Of a stretch of DNA of 64,000 nt, positions 1-11,666 are shown piece after piece (position 1 is the stretch's first letter; the number at the start of each line of letters is the position of its first letter). The stretch is from Uranotaenia lowii (lineage: Eukaryota; Arthropoda; Insecta; Diptera; Culicidae), in contig NC_073692.1 of assembly GCF_029784155.1 (NCBI RefSeq), forward strand, positions 432,121,324 through 432,185,323, written 5' to 3'. The notes beneath the pieces are model-generated. The model was given only the letters and a program-made list of their open reading frames with translations, was not told where the DNA came from and did no database searches. The translations under genes and the position numbers were made by a program.

Positions 1-3000
1 TGTTTTTTTTTTGTTGATTTTAACATTACAACCATATCAATGAAAATTAAGCATATAATGCTGATGGAAGATTAAATTAAAGAATTCTACAGTATGCTGC
101 CTTCTAAGCAAACGAATATTATGTCAGTTTTAGCAAATTTGAAATCAGTTTGGACGCTTATTCTTTGATATTTCATGTTTAATCCACGTTTGCCCAAAAA
201 CGGCAAAGTTTAAAAAAGTCGTCATTAGGTTTTTTTTTTCAAATTTCACAAGATCTCGAGTTTGTTTTTCAAAGTAATTTTGCATTGGATTAAATTTTTT
301 GGGATTAATCCGATATCATTCTTTTTCATTTATGTATTTTTCGAGGATAAAAATTATATACTTAGGCTATTATACTTAGTTCTCCTAATCAGCAGTCAGT
401 TTTTATGTTTTAAAGCTAGTCGACCTTCAAATAATTTGGAGATTGAAGATGAACCTCTTTAAATAGTAAATTTATTCAGAAAAAGGAAATCTAAAGCTTT
501 TTCTTCGCAAATGTTTAATGATTTTAATAATTTTTATCGCATTTATTATATAGCACCAATTAGGCCGGAACAAATTTCGAATTCTTCTTTTGTCACTTGG
601 AGTTGGAACATCGCGAGGGGGGTGGGGGGGGGGGGGGGGGGGGGTAGGTGGTGGTTGGAGGTATATAAAAAATAATGCAAATAACTGATAAATTGGAACA
701 AGTTGCACGAAATCTTGTATGCAACAAAATGGCATACTATATCATTGCACGAAACCTATAAATTAGGGATTTTTTTTAATTAAAAAATTCAATTAAAATA
801 AAGAAAATTAAAGGTGATTAAACTCCCATCTTCAACAATTTGTTTTTTGCTCTTCTAATTTTTCGGAAATTTGAAGATTTTTTCGAAATTTCCAAAAAAT
901 ACTTGAAATTTTATTTATTCCCCCCTTCGGGATTTTTGGAAGAAAAAATTGATATTTGTTCCGGCCGTATAGACATGTTTGATTTCTTGAAGTAATTTAG
1001 AAGATTGAAATCGGGATTTTTTTTGACAAAATGGCATTTAAAAAATATGTTTCTCTTTTTCTTTTTTGTCTAGCACAGATTCATTTAACATTTTTAAGCC
1101 ATTTTTTTTAATATTATTAACTTCTTTTTATAATAACTCTAATTAAGACGCAATCGAAGTGTGGAATTTTTACTATAATTCAATCTTCAGAAAAAACAAT
1201 ATTGAAAAAAAAATGACTTTTAATGACAAAGCTATGGATACAAAAGTATGCTTCTCCTAAAAAAAGTCAAAATTTCATACATACAAACTTCAGTCTCTTT
1301 ACTTAACTACTTCCCGTTGTCTGATCGGGTTCTAATTATGCAAGTAAAATACTGGTGATAGGTCCATGACAAATTTTAGCCTAAAACGCGAAAGATTTAT
1401 TAAATTTTATCCCCATTCAATTGGGGCAACTTAATAGAGATGCATAATGTTGACTTGGTGTTGAATCTTCAAACTACAGTTTTCATTTTCTAAAGACAGC
1501 GAACAGATGCTGCAATATAACAATCGCGGCTATAGAAACTCAATTCAAGAATCAATCTTAAAAACCGTTGAATTGCAGCTAGATGTTCCAAGAGCCACAA
1601 ATATTGATCGAATCTCGAGTTCTTTATGCGCAATTACAAAGAGTGGACATTTAGAATGACGCACAAAAGACCCATAAAGAACTTCTCCACTGATTAAAAA
1701 AACGGGTCAGCGTTTCGAAAAAGTCTCCGAAAAAAAGCTCGAATCATCTTCACATAAAAATCGAACCCAAATTGTATAGCGATCATATAATTGTTCCCTA
1801 AAAGATACAATCAGCCCCGGATCAACCTCCATGGAAAAGGAGGTAAAAATCCATCCTTTCAGCGCTGAACACGTGCGAAATTGCCAGCCGTCCAGAGGCT
1901 TTTCAAACCGTGGGAAGGATCATGGTCGGGACCAGCAAATTCGGCCCAAATCGATTATATTATTCGCCACCCGAGAATGGCCCTTACCAAAAGAAGCCCT
2001 CCGTTTCGCCCCGAGGTTATACACTTTGATGATATTGTTATAACTTTTCAATTGTGCTGTTGCCATACGGGTCTCTCTGTCTCTGGTCAATGTTACGGAT
2101 TGCTTCTGCTGTAGCTGCCAGGAAGCGAAAGCCAAACTCGGACAAAAAATCAAAATCCTTGTTCAGAAAATTTGCTCTATTGAGCGCTAGCATTCTCCGG
2201 GTCCCGGTCGCCATTGTATCCTGATCCTGAAAGGTTAGGCTTTTGTCCACCGTAAGAAACACAAAAAACTGCCTCAGCAGCCAATGCATTGCATTGAACC
2301 GAGATGAAAAGAAACTGTAAAATAAAAATAAAACTTTTGGTATTGTTCCATCCCGAAAACTCTCCCACGAAATAAGCCCTAAGAGGTTCGTAGGGATTCA
2401 ATTGGTTCTTTTTTTTGCCCGGGCGAGTTGAACAAATAGAACAAAAAACAGGAATAAAATTTCAGTTACTATTAGACAGCAGAGCAAAAAAAAAACAACA
2501 TCGAAAAGGATAGAGTTTGCCTCCTTCAACAGGAATCGAGGGACCCGAGAAAGGACCCGAGAAAAGCGAACTCGAAAACCTTTTAGTCACACTTTGTTTT
2601 CAGGAATCGTTAGAAACGACACGTAATTTGCTGGGCATCGAGATGAAAGATTATCAATTTTTTCTAATCTAGATGCGTCTATGGCCAGGGGCAATTTTTG
2701 AAGGCAATATTAGAGATGGCTGAGCTATTCACTTTTGACGGTTTGTGGTGTTTGCTTGTTAAATTTGTTCGTAAAATGTATGGTATATTGAAGTCTTTTT
2801 GAGGTTCGTCGCTTGAATTGCAGTGTTCACTCGTTGAAGTCTTTTGTTCTAAAAGAGCTGGTAGGAAGCCAGAAATGTAATCCTTGGTGTTTAATTCAAG
2901 GGTTATTTTTCGAGGACTCGATAAATGTTATAAATTTGGATCTGAGGTGTTTGTGATAGAGTTTTATATGACAAAATAGATGTATTTGATGACTGAAATA

Positions 3001-4480
3001 ATCTCACCGACAGCCAGCCTTGATCAAAACACGTGCGTATCAGACATATCAATGTCTTCTCTTTACCATTGATAACACAACGTTTTTAATCTTATAAGAC
3101 CTGTCTAAAAATGGATTTTTCTTTAACAAATCTCAATTAAGGTTACAATATTTTTCCTAGCCCACAAAAGTACCGAATCAAATTTTCAGTCCAATGTTCT
3201 ACTGAAATCAGTTTTTACTCTCGTTCTGGTTCATAGAATTTCAAACGGACCTCAAAATTCCTATTTTCTCATAGCTAGCGAACAAGTGTCCTTATTTCTC
3301 GCCCGAAATGCAACCTCTTTCCCGGTCTCCTGCCCTCCTTCCTCCGTCCTCGCGATCCTTCTCCGATGTCTGCATACAAATAACCATTCTGTCAGTATGG
3401 GGTAATTTTATCCATTTCCTTCATCATCATTCTTTTTATGATGTTTGCTTACTTTAAATGCACTCCTAACTTTGGTTGTCCTTCGGCTCGTCTCGGTCCG
3501 ACTTTCCACCTACCACCGCGCCCTTCTTCTCTTCACGAAGGGAGCCTTGCCTGCTCGGGTATTATGCAGTCCTCCGTGCACAGCATAAAAACACCCAAAG
3601 TGGAAGCGAGAAACGAAAATATAAATAAAGAGCCGTACAGGGCAAAGGCAATCAGAAAAAAAATCAACCCGAAAAAAAAAAATCAAGTGACTGAGTTTCG
3701 AGATATTTTCCCACACTTTCATTGAACACGTGCACTGTGTAAAAGCAAAACACAAAAACAACCCAGCTCGCCCACCGCACCTACCCGGCTGGATCCTCAT
3801 CTGTGGCAAACTGACGAAATGAAACCGGAGCCTCCAGCCCCGGCTGACACAGGGTGTTTCAGCGGAGTGAAGGAATTTTTCTGTATCGATTTTTTTGTGT
3901 TACAATTTTTACAAATAAAATACTTTAGATCATATTTAAAATAAAGTTACAGAATAATACTTACATTAAAGTTAAAGACAATGAACCACCCTGTGTCGGG
4001 AAAATTAACCAACAATTTGACTAAAAACATGTATAAACTTGAACCCCGTTGCCGGCGGGCGGGCAATCGGCCGGCGAGAGAGGATCAGAGCAAGAAGAAA
4101 ACGCATGATGATAAAAATAACCGAGGAACAAAAAAAAAACTATCCAAAAGGATTTCTGTGCATTTCGGTTGCAGTATTTTTGTTTCGAGGGTGAGTGAGA
4201 AGATTATTGTACTCACTTCATGATTTTATTCATGCAATTGTGACTTTCTGTTTTGTTTCCAGAAGTGATCTTGATGCCTTGTTTAGTGAGAAACCTGTGT
4301 GTAAATTGCGTGAAATCATCTATATGCAAGGAAGTACGAACACCGTACCAGCCAGTACAATTGGGTCAACTCAGCGCTAGTCGATACCAGATGGAGCAAA
4401 GGAAGGTGTTAGCGTCACCAATGCGCCCAGAGCAAACAGGGACATGATGGAAGGAATTACTGGAAGGCCTTCGAAACCTT
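1..4480. other. AT-rich intergenic DNA, no gene recognised
   Basis: No open frame here resembles a known family. All are short and mostly shadow one another. Two patches have a more balanced composition (about 1800-2400 and 3290-3600), but I see no splice-bounded coding pattern in them. The left part has many A and T runs. Confidence 0.6.
617..644 (+). repeat. Long G homopolymer (6 G, T, 21 G)
   Basis: Six G, one T, then 21 uninterrupted G on the plus strand, followed by a G/T-rich stretch to about 660. It could fold as a G-quadruplex. Its exact length is prone to assembly error. Confidence 0.9.
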
Positions 4481-4499
4481 TGTACGCGTACGGGGTCAG

Positions 4500-6170
4500 C
4501 TTACTCCGATCCTGATAGCGTCACTTACCTAACAGAGTATCATACCACTGATCGACAGCTCCACCTGGCTTTTGTCTACAAAACTTCGATACGTAACATC
4601 CCGATTCAGCCGGCGGTCAGATGCCTTCTCAACTGGATGTTGTACAATATGTTGATTATATGTAAATGCAGGCTTAATTCTATTTACAGAGATTACGCTT
4701 TTTTTTCCAGAAACCATGATGTCAAAATATTTGTCGTTACGGTTCACCACCTGGTACGGTTCATCATACGGTTGTTGTAAACAATGCCGAGCTCCATCGA
4801 CACTAACGTGAATGCACTTATTCAGGTCACTATGCATGTAAAACCTCAGCCTTCGAATGGTAGTTTGTAGTCGGTGCTAAAAAAGTTCTGGTGCAGCGGT
4901 TTTGAAAACTCCGATCGATTGACATCAACTACTGAAGGATCGAAAAATTCACCAGGAAAACGTAAAGGTTGACCATAGACGAGTTCCGCAGAGGAACACT
5001 AGTGATCTTCGTTATAGGCACTCCTCAAACCCAGCATTACTAACTGCAAGTTTTCACTCCACTTTACTCCTTTCTTACACATCAAAGCAGCTTTAAAAGT
5101 GCGATGCAAACGCACTACCTGATCAGATGTTATTGTCTCAGGAGTACCAAATCTTGAACTCCAACTGGATGTTGACGCTTTGGCCACGGTTGAAGCTGAC
5201 ATATCAGCTAGAGAGTGTAGCTTCTGGTCACCGTGTAAAACGATCTATGATGGTCAATACATATCGTATATCGTTTGAAAGAGGAAGTGGTCCTACCAAA
5301 TCGATGTGGATGTGGCTAAATTTGGCTTTCGGGGGATCGAATGTTCCCAGTGGTACGACTGTATGGCGACTAGTTTTGAAAAGCTGGCAATCTACCCACG
5401 ATCAAACGTACCGGTTAATGTCTCAATTCATGGACGCCCATACGAATCTATCGCCAATCAGTCTTCGGGTTGCTTTTGCTCTAGGCAAGTCCATGAAAGT
5501 GTTGCATCATCGCCATGTGATGCGTTTCTGGAACGAAAGAACGGAAACATTTTTTAAAAGAAACATCACAGTAAATTGAGTTAGAGACATTTGCAATGGA
5601 TATCTTTGCCATCTTTAACGAGTTCCTCGCCGTTGATTTGATCCTCAGTAAGTGCAGAAAGATCGATAACAGCAAGCGATTCAACTCTCGACAGAGCGTC
5701 AGCTACTGTGTTCGTCTAACCACTGATGTGACGAATGTTTGTAAAGAAAAGCGATATATAACGCAGATATCTGTTCTCGTGTGGTACCCTGCGGGTAGAA
5801 TTCTAGTTCAGGGCATACGTGAGTGGTTATTGATCGTGAAGATCGAAAATTTGCGTCCTTCCAAAAAGTACCGAAAATACTTAACAGCCAGCTTCATTGC
5901 TGTAAGTTCTCGACCAAATGTTCAATAGTTATCTGGGCATCCGAAAACTTTTCGGAATAGAAGCCGAGATGTTGCCACGATGAACCCGAACGTAGTTGAA
6001 ACACTGCCTCTGCTGCAACGTTTGATACGGCAATCATCAGCGCTAAGGCCTTTGTTGAATCTGGATAATGCAGAAGAGCAGATTCCGCCAGCGACTGTTT
6101 ACAGCGGTTGAAAGCTGCTTCGGATGATTCATCCCACTGAATTTTTCTGCCGTCAAATCTAATCAATTGT
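4500..6170 (-). pseudogene. Ty3/gypsy-type pol relic (RNase H, integrase, C-terminal domain)
   Basis: Read on the minus strand, the order is that of a Ty3/gypsy Pol protein. At 6166-5894 there is an RNase H-like piece with the WDE...AF..CK and LGFYSEK patterns. At 5202-4999 there is an integrase-core piece with the RFGTPE.ITSDQ pattern. At 4837-4529 there is an integrase C-terminal piece with an RNDKYF...GKK...VNRIKPAF pattern. The frames shift between the pieces and stops interrupt the joins, so this is an old, inactive copy. I could not delimit its LTRs. The reverse transcriptase part should lie upstream (to the right) but I do not see it clearly. The superfamily is well supported; the lineage is not assigned. 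Confidence 0.75.
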
Positions 6171-7110
6171 CTCCCGCCTTCGGAATGAAGCGCTAATCAA
6201 TGTTAATTAATGCCTGAAATTTACGAAATTCCTTAACTGTCGTCGGACGTTCATATTAGCAATAGTAATAGTATGGACTCTACATGGCAGCAATTTTATG
6301 CCATCGCTCTGCGGAACTACTTACCTCCCCGTGGTGCAGAGTGGAAAAGTGTTTGCGGACTTGCGACATGCAGGTGTACGGCCAAGAGAACTACACGTCA
6401 CACTTGGTGCAACAAGTCGGCTGACAGCTGCGTGCCGAATGTGGCACAATCGTGGTGTGACTGGGTGCCTTGGTATCAATGCTCAGTCGCAAGAGGGAGG
6501 GGTCGTCACGTCATTCGGGAAGACGCGAACCTGATATGCGGGGCGACCAATAGTGTACGCACGGGTGTCGACCGAATTCGCGTTTCGGGTGGTCCTAAGC
6601 CCCGATTCGTGGATATGATTGGCACACGACGGGCAGAGAAGAGGGCCATGTGCCAGAAACATGTAGCGCCCAGACCTCAAGTCTTATGAAAAGTAGTCGG
6701 CCTCAGATTGAGTCTCAAAGAGTTGAGGCGGAGAACACGTTAAGTGAAGTGTGCTCGTCTCGTATTGGGTCAAGAGATGGGATGAAAGAGGGCCCTCAAG
6801 ACACGAGTAGAGGCGAGTTGTTCTCGTCTAAAATTGGGTCAAGAGGGCGTAATGTAAGAGGGTCTCGAGTCACGAAGTAAGTCTTACCAATGTCCCAAAT
6901 TGTGACAAGAGACCGAAAGTTTTCTGGAGTAGTTCGTATAAACGAGTATTGCCGTGAAGAGCTTTGCGCGAGTATGGTCTCTTATCACGGGTATAGCCTT
7001 CGTTGCAGGTCCGAATGAGAATTATGGCCAGAGACCCCAGGTGGACTTTCTGGTGTATGGGCACATAGTAGGGGCACATGGTGTAGTGTGCCCCTACACC
7101 TATGTTTTTT
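6171..7110. other. Repetitive DNA between the gypsy relic and a dispersed repeat
   Basis: Higher GC than the surroundings. From about 6690 to 6880 it holds two imperfect copies of a unit with TCGTCT..ATTGGGTCAAGAG, resembling the reverse complement of the short tandem unit at 7400-7740. Around 7050-7100 the word GGGGCACA and its near-inverse recur. No gene is recognised. Confidence 0.45.
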
Positions 7111-7898
7111 TTTTTTAGTTGGTAACCACAGGTGGTAAATCCCGGTTTACGGATTGTATTCCAAGGCACGGCGAGCCACCGCGTCCCCCCAGTTTGCTAC
7201 TCTGGGTCCATGGGTACAATGGGCAGACTCATGATATACTCCGTGTATACCCCCTACTCCCTAAACTCCACCTGGGGCCGCAGACCTGGTTCCCACCTCG
7301 AACTGTTTAGTACACTATGCTTCAATAGTGGGAGGTCTATTCGCGCTAATGCGCTCAAAGGCAATACTCATTAACGAGACCACTTTCAGCAAAACCTCTC
7401 ATCCTTACGACTCGACGCCTGAACTCTCCTCTAACGACTTGAGAACCGACATCTCCTCGCAATGACTCGAGATTCCCACACAAACCTCTCCTCTTCGCGA
7501 CTTGAGGCCTGATCTCTCCTCTAACGACTTGAGATCCGACCCCTCCTCGCATCGACTCGAGGTTTACCTCTCCTCTGCACGATTCAAGGCCCGATCTCTC
7601 CTCTAACGACTTGAAATCTGACCTCTCCTCGTAATGACTCGAGGTGACCACTTGTACCCCTCCTCTTGCTGGTAAGGGGCCTGATCCCTCCTCTTACGAC
7701 TTGAAATCTGACCTCCTATCATAAAGACTCGGGGTTGACCACACAAACCTCTCCGCCTGAAGGTTTGAGGCCTGTCTATGGCAAATAGGCACATAGGTGT
7801 AGGGACACATGAGTCATCTATTGCACCCATGGATCCTGAGTAGCAAACTGAGGGGACGCGGTGGCTCGCCGTGCCTTGGGTGATCAAGTCATAAAAAA
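7111..7898. repeat. Dispersed repeat, copy A, with inverted ends and an internal ~50-bp tandem unit
   Basis: The left arm (7161-7234) returns in inverted orientation at 7808-7879, with CCAAGGCACGGCGAGCCACC as the shared core. Between the arms lies a degenerate tandem unit of about 50 bp with phrases such as CTCCTCTAACGACTTGAG and CCTCGCAATGACTCGAG. The same left arm and internal unit recur in the same orientation at 62433-63090. The long inverted ends suggest a foldback-type or non-autonomous DNA element. No transposase is present. The open frames inside are by-products of the tandem unit. Confidence 0.8.
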
Positions 7899-8509
7899 AA
7901 CAACATAAACTGAATTTATGCCATGTTAACATACAAAGTTTATGTGCGCATCACTACACTTATGGCGTTTTTTTTTTTTTGATTCCGGATTTAGCTCTGG
8001 AACCGTCAGAATAAAAAAACGACTTTCGGACTTCGAGTTATTCAATACGTAGGTGTGCGTGAGAACGAGCGCAATGTTTACATGCAGCTGTCATTTTGTT
8101 CTCCCTTCTAGATTTCTTCATTCGGTTCTTCACATCCGGATTGGCTTTTTTCGTGTCCGGATTGCACTGGACAGCAGATAGTACGATTTTGCTTGGCTGA
8201 GAGGTTCAAAATCGCGGCAATCATCATTTTCCAGTTCATTATTTCAACTGTTTTGCTTTCAGCCAAAAACAGCTGTTTAATGTTTTGACAACAACGTTGA
8301 GAGTATTGGTGAACTTCTCGCAAAACTGACTTACTTCTCAGGGCGACTCCGTCCGTTTTTCGAGCGAACTTAGGTTGCCTCTCGAGCAATAAATGAGCAC
8401 GATGACAGTAGTTAGAGCGAACCTAGGTTGCCTCTAGTTTGCCTCCAGGTGAAAAAAAATACGGTATTAGTTTGAGGAATTCAAGTATATTTTGATTGGA
8501 ACCAAAGGT
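7899..8509. other. Unassigned DNA with a short direct repeat
   Basis: No gene is recognised. A phrase of about 21 nt (GAGCGAAC.TAGGTTGCCTCT) occurs twice, at 8362-8382 and 8415-8435, with one difference. It is probably part of the 5' region of the non-LTR relic that follows. Confidence 0.4.
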
Positions 8510-9210
8510 AACATGGCCAGCCTATCAGAAACCTGGTTGAATAAGTATACCAAGTCGATCAATAGCTATCCCTGATTTTAGATTAGTAAGAAACGACCGT
8601 ATGCAAAGAAGAGGAGGAAGTGTTTGTTTATATATTTCGCATTGGCTGCCTTTAGAAAAAGTCTTTGCAACCGAAGGCGATAACGGATCGGTGGAATGTA
8701 AAGCTGTTGATTTACTTGTCGGAGATCAGAATGTACTAGTCGTTAGCCTTTACAATCCACCACGAACTAATCTTTCTGAGTTCATCGAAACTGAGCTCCA
8801 TCACCTGTTTTCATCCTACCAAAATGTCATGCTCCTGGGAGACTTCGACTTTAACTGGCTTGCTGAACATGGTGAGCGTGATCAACTGATTGACACTTTT
8901 CGTTTCTTGGCTATATATGAGATCGCGTCACGAATCGGGATCGTTAATCGATTGCCTCGTCAGAAACCGATCAGAACTCGTACTCTATTTCGAACAGGTT
9001 TCTGTTCATGGATTCTCCAAAACATGACCCTCTCTATTGCTCTTTGGATGTAAACACTCAATCGCAGAACAGAACGAAGCAATTCCGCGACTTTATTCGT
9101 TAAAGGTGTGGTGTTGTGGAACAATCTGTCATATTCTTTGAAACATAAAATGTCGGAAGCAATGTTTAAAATAAGTTGCAAACGCAAACATGTGTTCTAC
9201 AAGGGTTAAT
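8510..9210 (+). pseudogene. Non-LTR retrotransposon relic: endonuclease domain joined to an RT C-terminus
   Basis: From about 8516 the plus strand encodes an apurinic-endonuclease-like domain. It has LSETWLN, then after a stop GGSVCLYIS, a YNPPRTNLSEF stretch and LLGDFDFNWL, which corresponds to the GDFN motif of this fold. It loses its match around 9000. At 9106-9170 the plus strand reads VVLWNNLSYSL, a pattern typical of the extreme C-terminus of LINE reverse transcriptases. The whole RT domain is therefore missing and the two ends are fused. A stop near 8573 and frame changes make the copy non-functional. Clade not determined. Confidence 0.7.
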
Positions 9211-9483
9211 ATCTGGCCCGGTGTTTTTCGCATCACGTACGATAATCTATTGAGAATAGCCTCACAATTAGAGTCAAACTTGTGAGATTTGCGGGTGAAG
9301 CTATGCAGTCCTTCAAGCGGCGAGTTCCTCTTAAAAAATAAGTAAATATATGCCACTGTGCCACCATACTGGAGTAGAGTGGCTCTCAACTAAGAGCAAC
9401 CCATTTGAGTCGGTGTAGGATGGTATCGGCATAGAAAATTATTCGATTCATAGATTTAAGTCATTGTCATGTGATATTACAGG

Positions 9484-10035
9484 ATCGAGTCCAGATCCGG
9501 CGGCGAACGATCAGCGGAGGTCGTGCCTACTATGGACTCCAGAAGCAACTGCGGTCAAGCAGACTTAGCCCTCCCACAGTGCATGACGCTCATTAGACCG
9601 GTTGTCCTCTACGGGCACGAGACGTGGATATTGCTCGAGGAGGACCTGCTGTTAAGAACCATATTTGGCGGCCTACAGGAGACCGGAGTATGGAGGAGAA
9701 GGATGAACTACGAGCTCACGCGACTCTACAGCGAACCCAGTATCCAGAAGATGGTGAAGGCTGGTCGGATATGCTGGGCAGGACATGTTGCGAGAATGCC
9801 GGACAACTGTTCTGCAAAACAGGTGTTCGCTGCGAATCCGGGATAAACCAGAAGAGCACTGGCGCAACGAGCTAGGTGGTTAGACCAAGTTAAGCGTAGT
9901 TTGGCTAATGTGGAATGCTCAAGAAGTTGAAGATCGATTGCCATGACCGAGTTGTGATGGATACCCACCTAGCCACAGTCTTGCTCAGTCTTGCTTTTAG
10001 GAGTTATGTTCGTAAAGTTATGTAGTGAGACGGAA
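9484..10035 (+). pseudogene. RTE-like retrotransposon 3' fragment, old copy 3
   Basis: The fragment begins with GATCCGGCGGCGAACGATCA and reads through the C-terminal part of the reverse-transcriptase ORF, with LIRPVVLYGHETW, WRRRMNYEL and RWAGHVARMP-like phrases (here CWAGHVARMP). It ends in the 3' end common to copies 1 and 2, GTTATGT.GTGAGACGGAATAC. Relative to those copies it has small deletions, a premature stop near 9844 and many substitutions, so it is clearly older. It lies on the opposite strand to the two young copies. Confidence 0.85.
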
Positions 10036-10694
10036 TACTTCAGTAGCAATAATTTTACTAGCTGTGCTAAACGTATAAACTTATGCTGTCATAATAAGTG
10101 GTGTCCTGAAAAATCCTGATTTTTTCGTCACGGTCCTGATTTATTGAAAAAACCACCTGGCATCCAATGGCTTTCTTGAAGCATTTTGAATAGAGGTCGG
10201 ACTGTGAGTCGTTAGATGAGGCCTTCAATCGTTAATAGGAATGGTTTGAGTGTTGCGAGGAGTGCATTGAGACTAGTATGACCCCCATTTTGATGTAGGT
10301 TTCATCTCGATTGTTAATGAAACCAAAGTTAGTGGCATAGGAAGTTTTTAGGACACAGGAAGTTCAAGTGGGTAAATGATCAATCGACTCGTATTACTCA
10401 ACGATTAATATTAGTTAGCAACCACTTGGGTGGACTAACACTTGCTAACTCTTTGCTTGGAAAGTACTTAAACATATTCTGAGATGGAAGTTAGAAGGAC
10501 AAGTCTTAATTTTCTTGGTAGCGTAAGTTGTTTGGGATATGTTATTATTATCATGTTCAAGTTATTCGGGATATTTTTTCGTCGGTAAATCTTTTTGTTA
10601 TTAAACGATCGGAAAGGAGTACGAAATAGGTCTACTGACAATAATTACTGAAAAAAAATTCACACCCTATACATAAAATTCGGTGATAAATCTA
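10036..10694. other. Intergenic DNA, nothing recognised
   Basis: No coding or RNA signal. TAGTTAGCAACCACTTG and an inverse-like phrase (ACACTTGCTAACT) lie close together near 10410-10450, a minor palindrome. Confidence 0.5.
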
Positions 10695-11666
10695 GAGTTT
10701 GTTTTGATTAGGTCGTATGAGCCACGTGTTCCGAGAAAATCGCTGTTGAAAATTTTGAACACATATTTTATTCTAGTATTTTGAACAACACTTAGAGCTG
10801 CCTTGAAAACTTATATTAGATGTGGAAATAGTTGAAGAACATTCTAATGAATTCGATATGGCCATTCGTTTAGTTATATTCAGTGAAAATGCACTTACGA
10901 CATTTTGCATTATCTACTTGGCACTAACGTCGTTATGCAGACTAACATTAATTTCATTTTAACTTGATTGGAAGTTTCTCAATCTTTGTAATTTCCATCG
11001 AAATTAATGGAAAACTGATGTTTAACTTAATAGTATGCAGAGGTGTTACCTGAAAGTACCCGTTCTGTGATTACCGGAATCGATGCTGTGAGGGAGTGTC
11101 CATAAGGAATGTTCGTAGTCCACTGACCATTGGTGGCTTGCTGTTCGAAATGATGAACGTTCCAGGAGTGCGGAAACGTTTCCAAATAGCCTCTAGTTGT
11201 TTTGTTATGGCTGCCTCTGTAAAATATGAGATTGATATTTTTCGATTTGGCGCAGCATAAATATTAACATTAATTGAACTTACCAAGTCAAATATTGAAG
11301 CACTCTTTTGTACCAAGATAGCAAAAACTATCATTTATTACCATTTCTGATTAATATTTTCACTTTTGTAGTCTTTCTGAAGCAATTTCCGGAAAAAATG
11401 CAAAAGGACGCTTCAACCACTTCGCCGAACTGTTGTTTTGCGACTTTTTGCATGCACGGCAAATTAGCGCGATACAAATAGTCGTTAAAACCAAATTGCA
11501 CTCGAAAATGAGAAAGTCATTATACGTCTTAATTTTAATAAAATTTATTAATGAATAAATTGATACCCAAATTCTACCTAACGTAGGATACATGTTTTTG
11601 AATCGTTTGCAGTAAATAACTCAATTTTGCTTATGTTGGTTCATACGACCTAATCAAAACAAACTC
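10695..11666. mobile_element. Putative DNA element with 29-bp terminal inverted repeats
   Basis: The left end (10695-10723) and the reverse complement of the right end (11638-11666) match at 28 of 29 positions. The shared end begins GAGTTTGTTTTGATTAGGTC. The enclosed 970 bp has no transposase motif. I could not identify a convincing target-site duplication. It is probably a non-autonomous DNA transposon. A short minus-strand frame (11334-11071) inside it is not recognised. Confidence 0.65.

Noticed and set aside
6273..6689. 138-codon plus-strand frame, at first considered part of a retroelement
   Set aside because: I could not match it to any pol or gag motif in any frame; left as unassigned repetitive DNA.
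7355..7932. Minus-strand frames with SLEERSG-type repeats
   Set aside because: Product of the ~50-bp tandem unit in a dispersed repeat; the same peptides arise from copy B at 62689-62967.
9481..9500. tRNA B-box-like GGATCGAGTCC
   Set aside because: It falls at the border of an RTE-like fragment and has no A box or cloverleaf around it.
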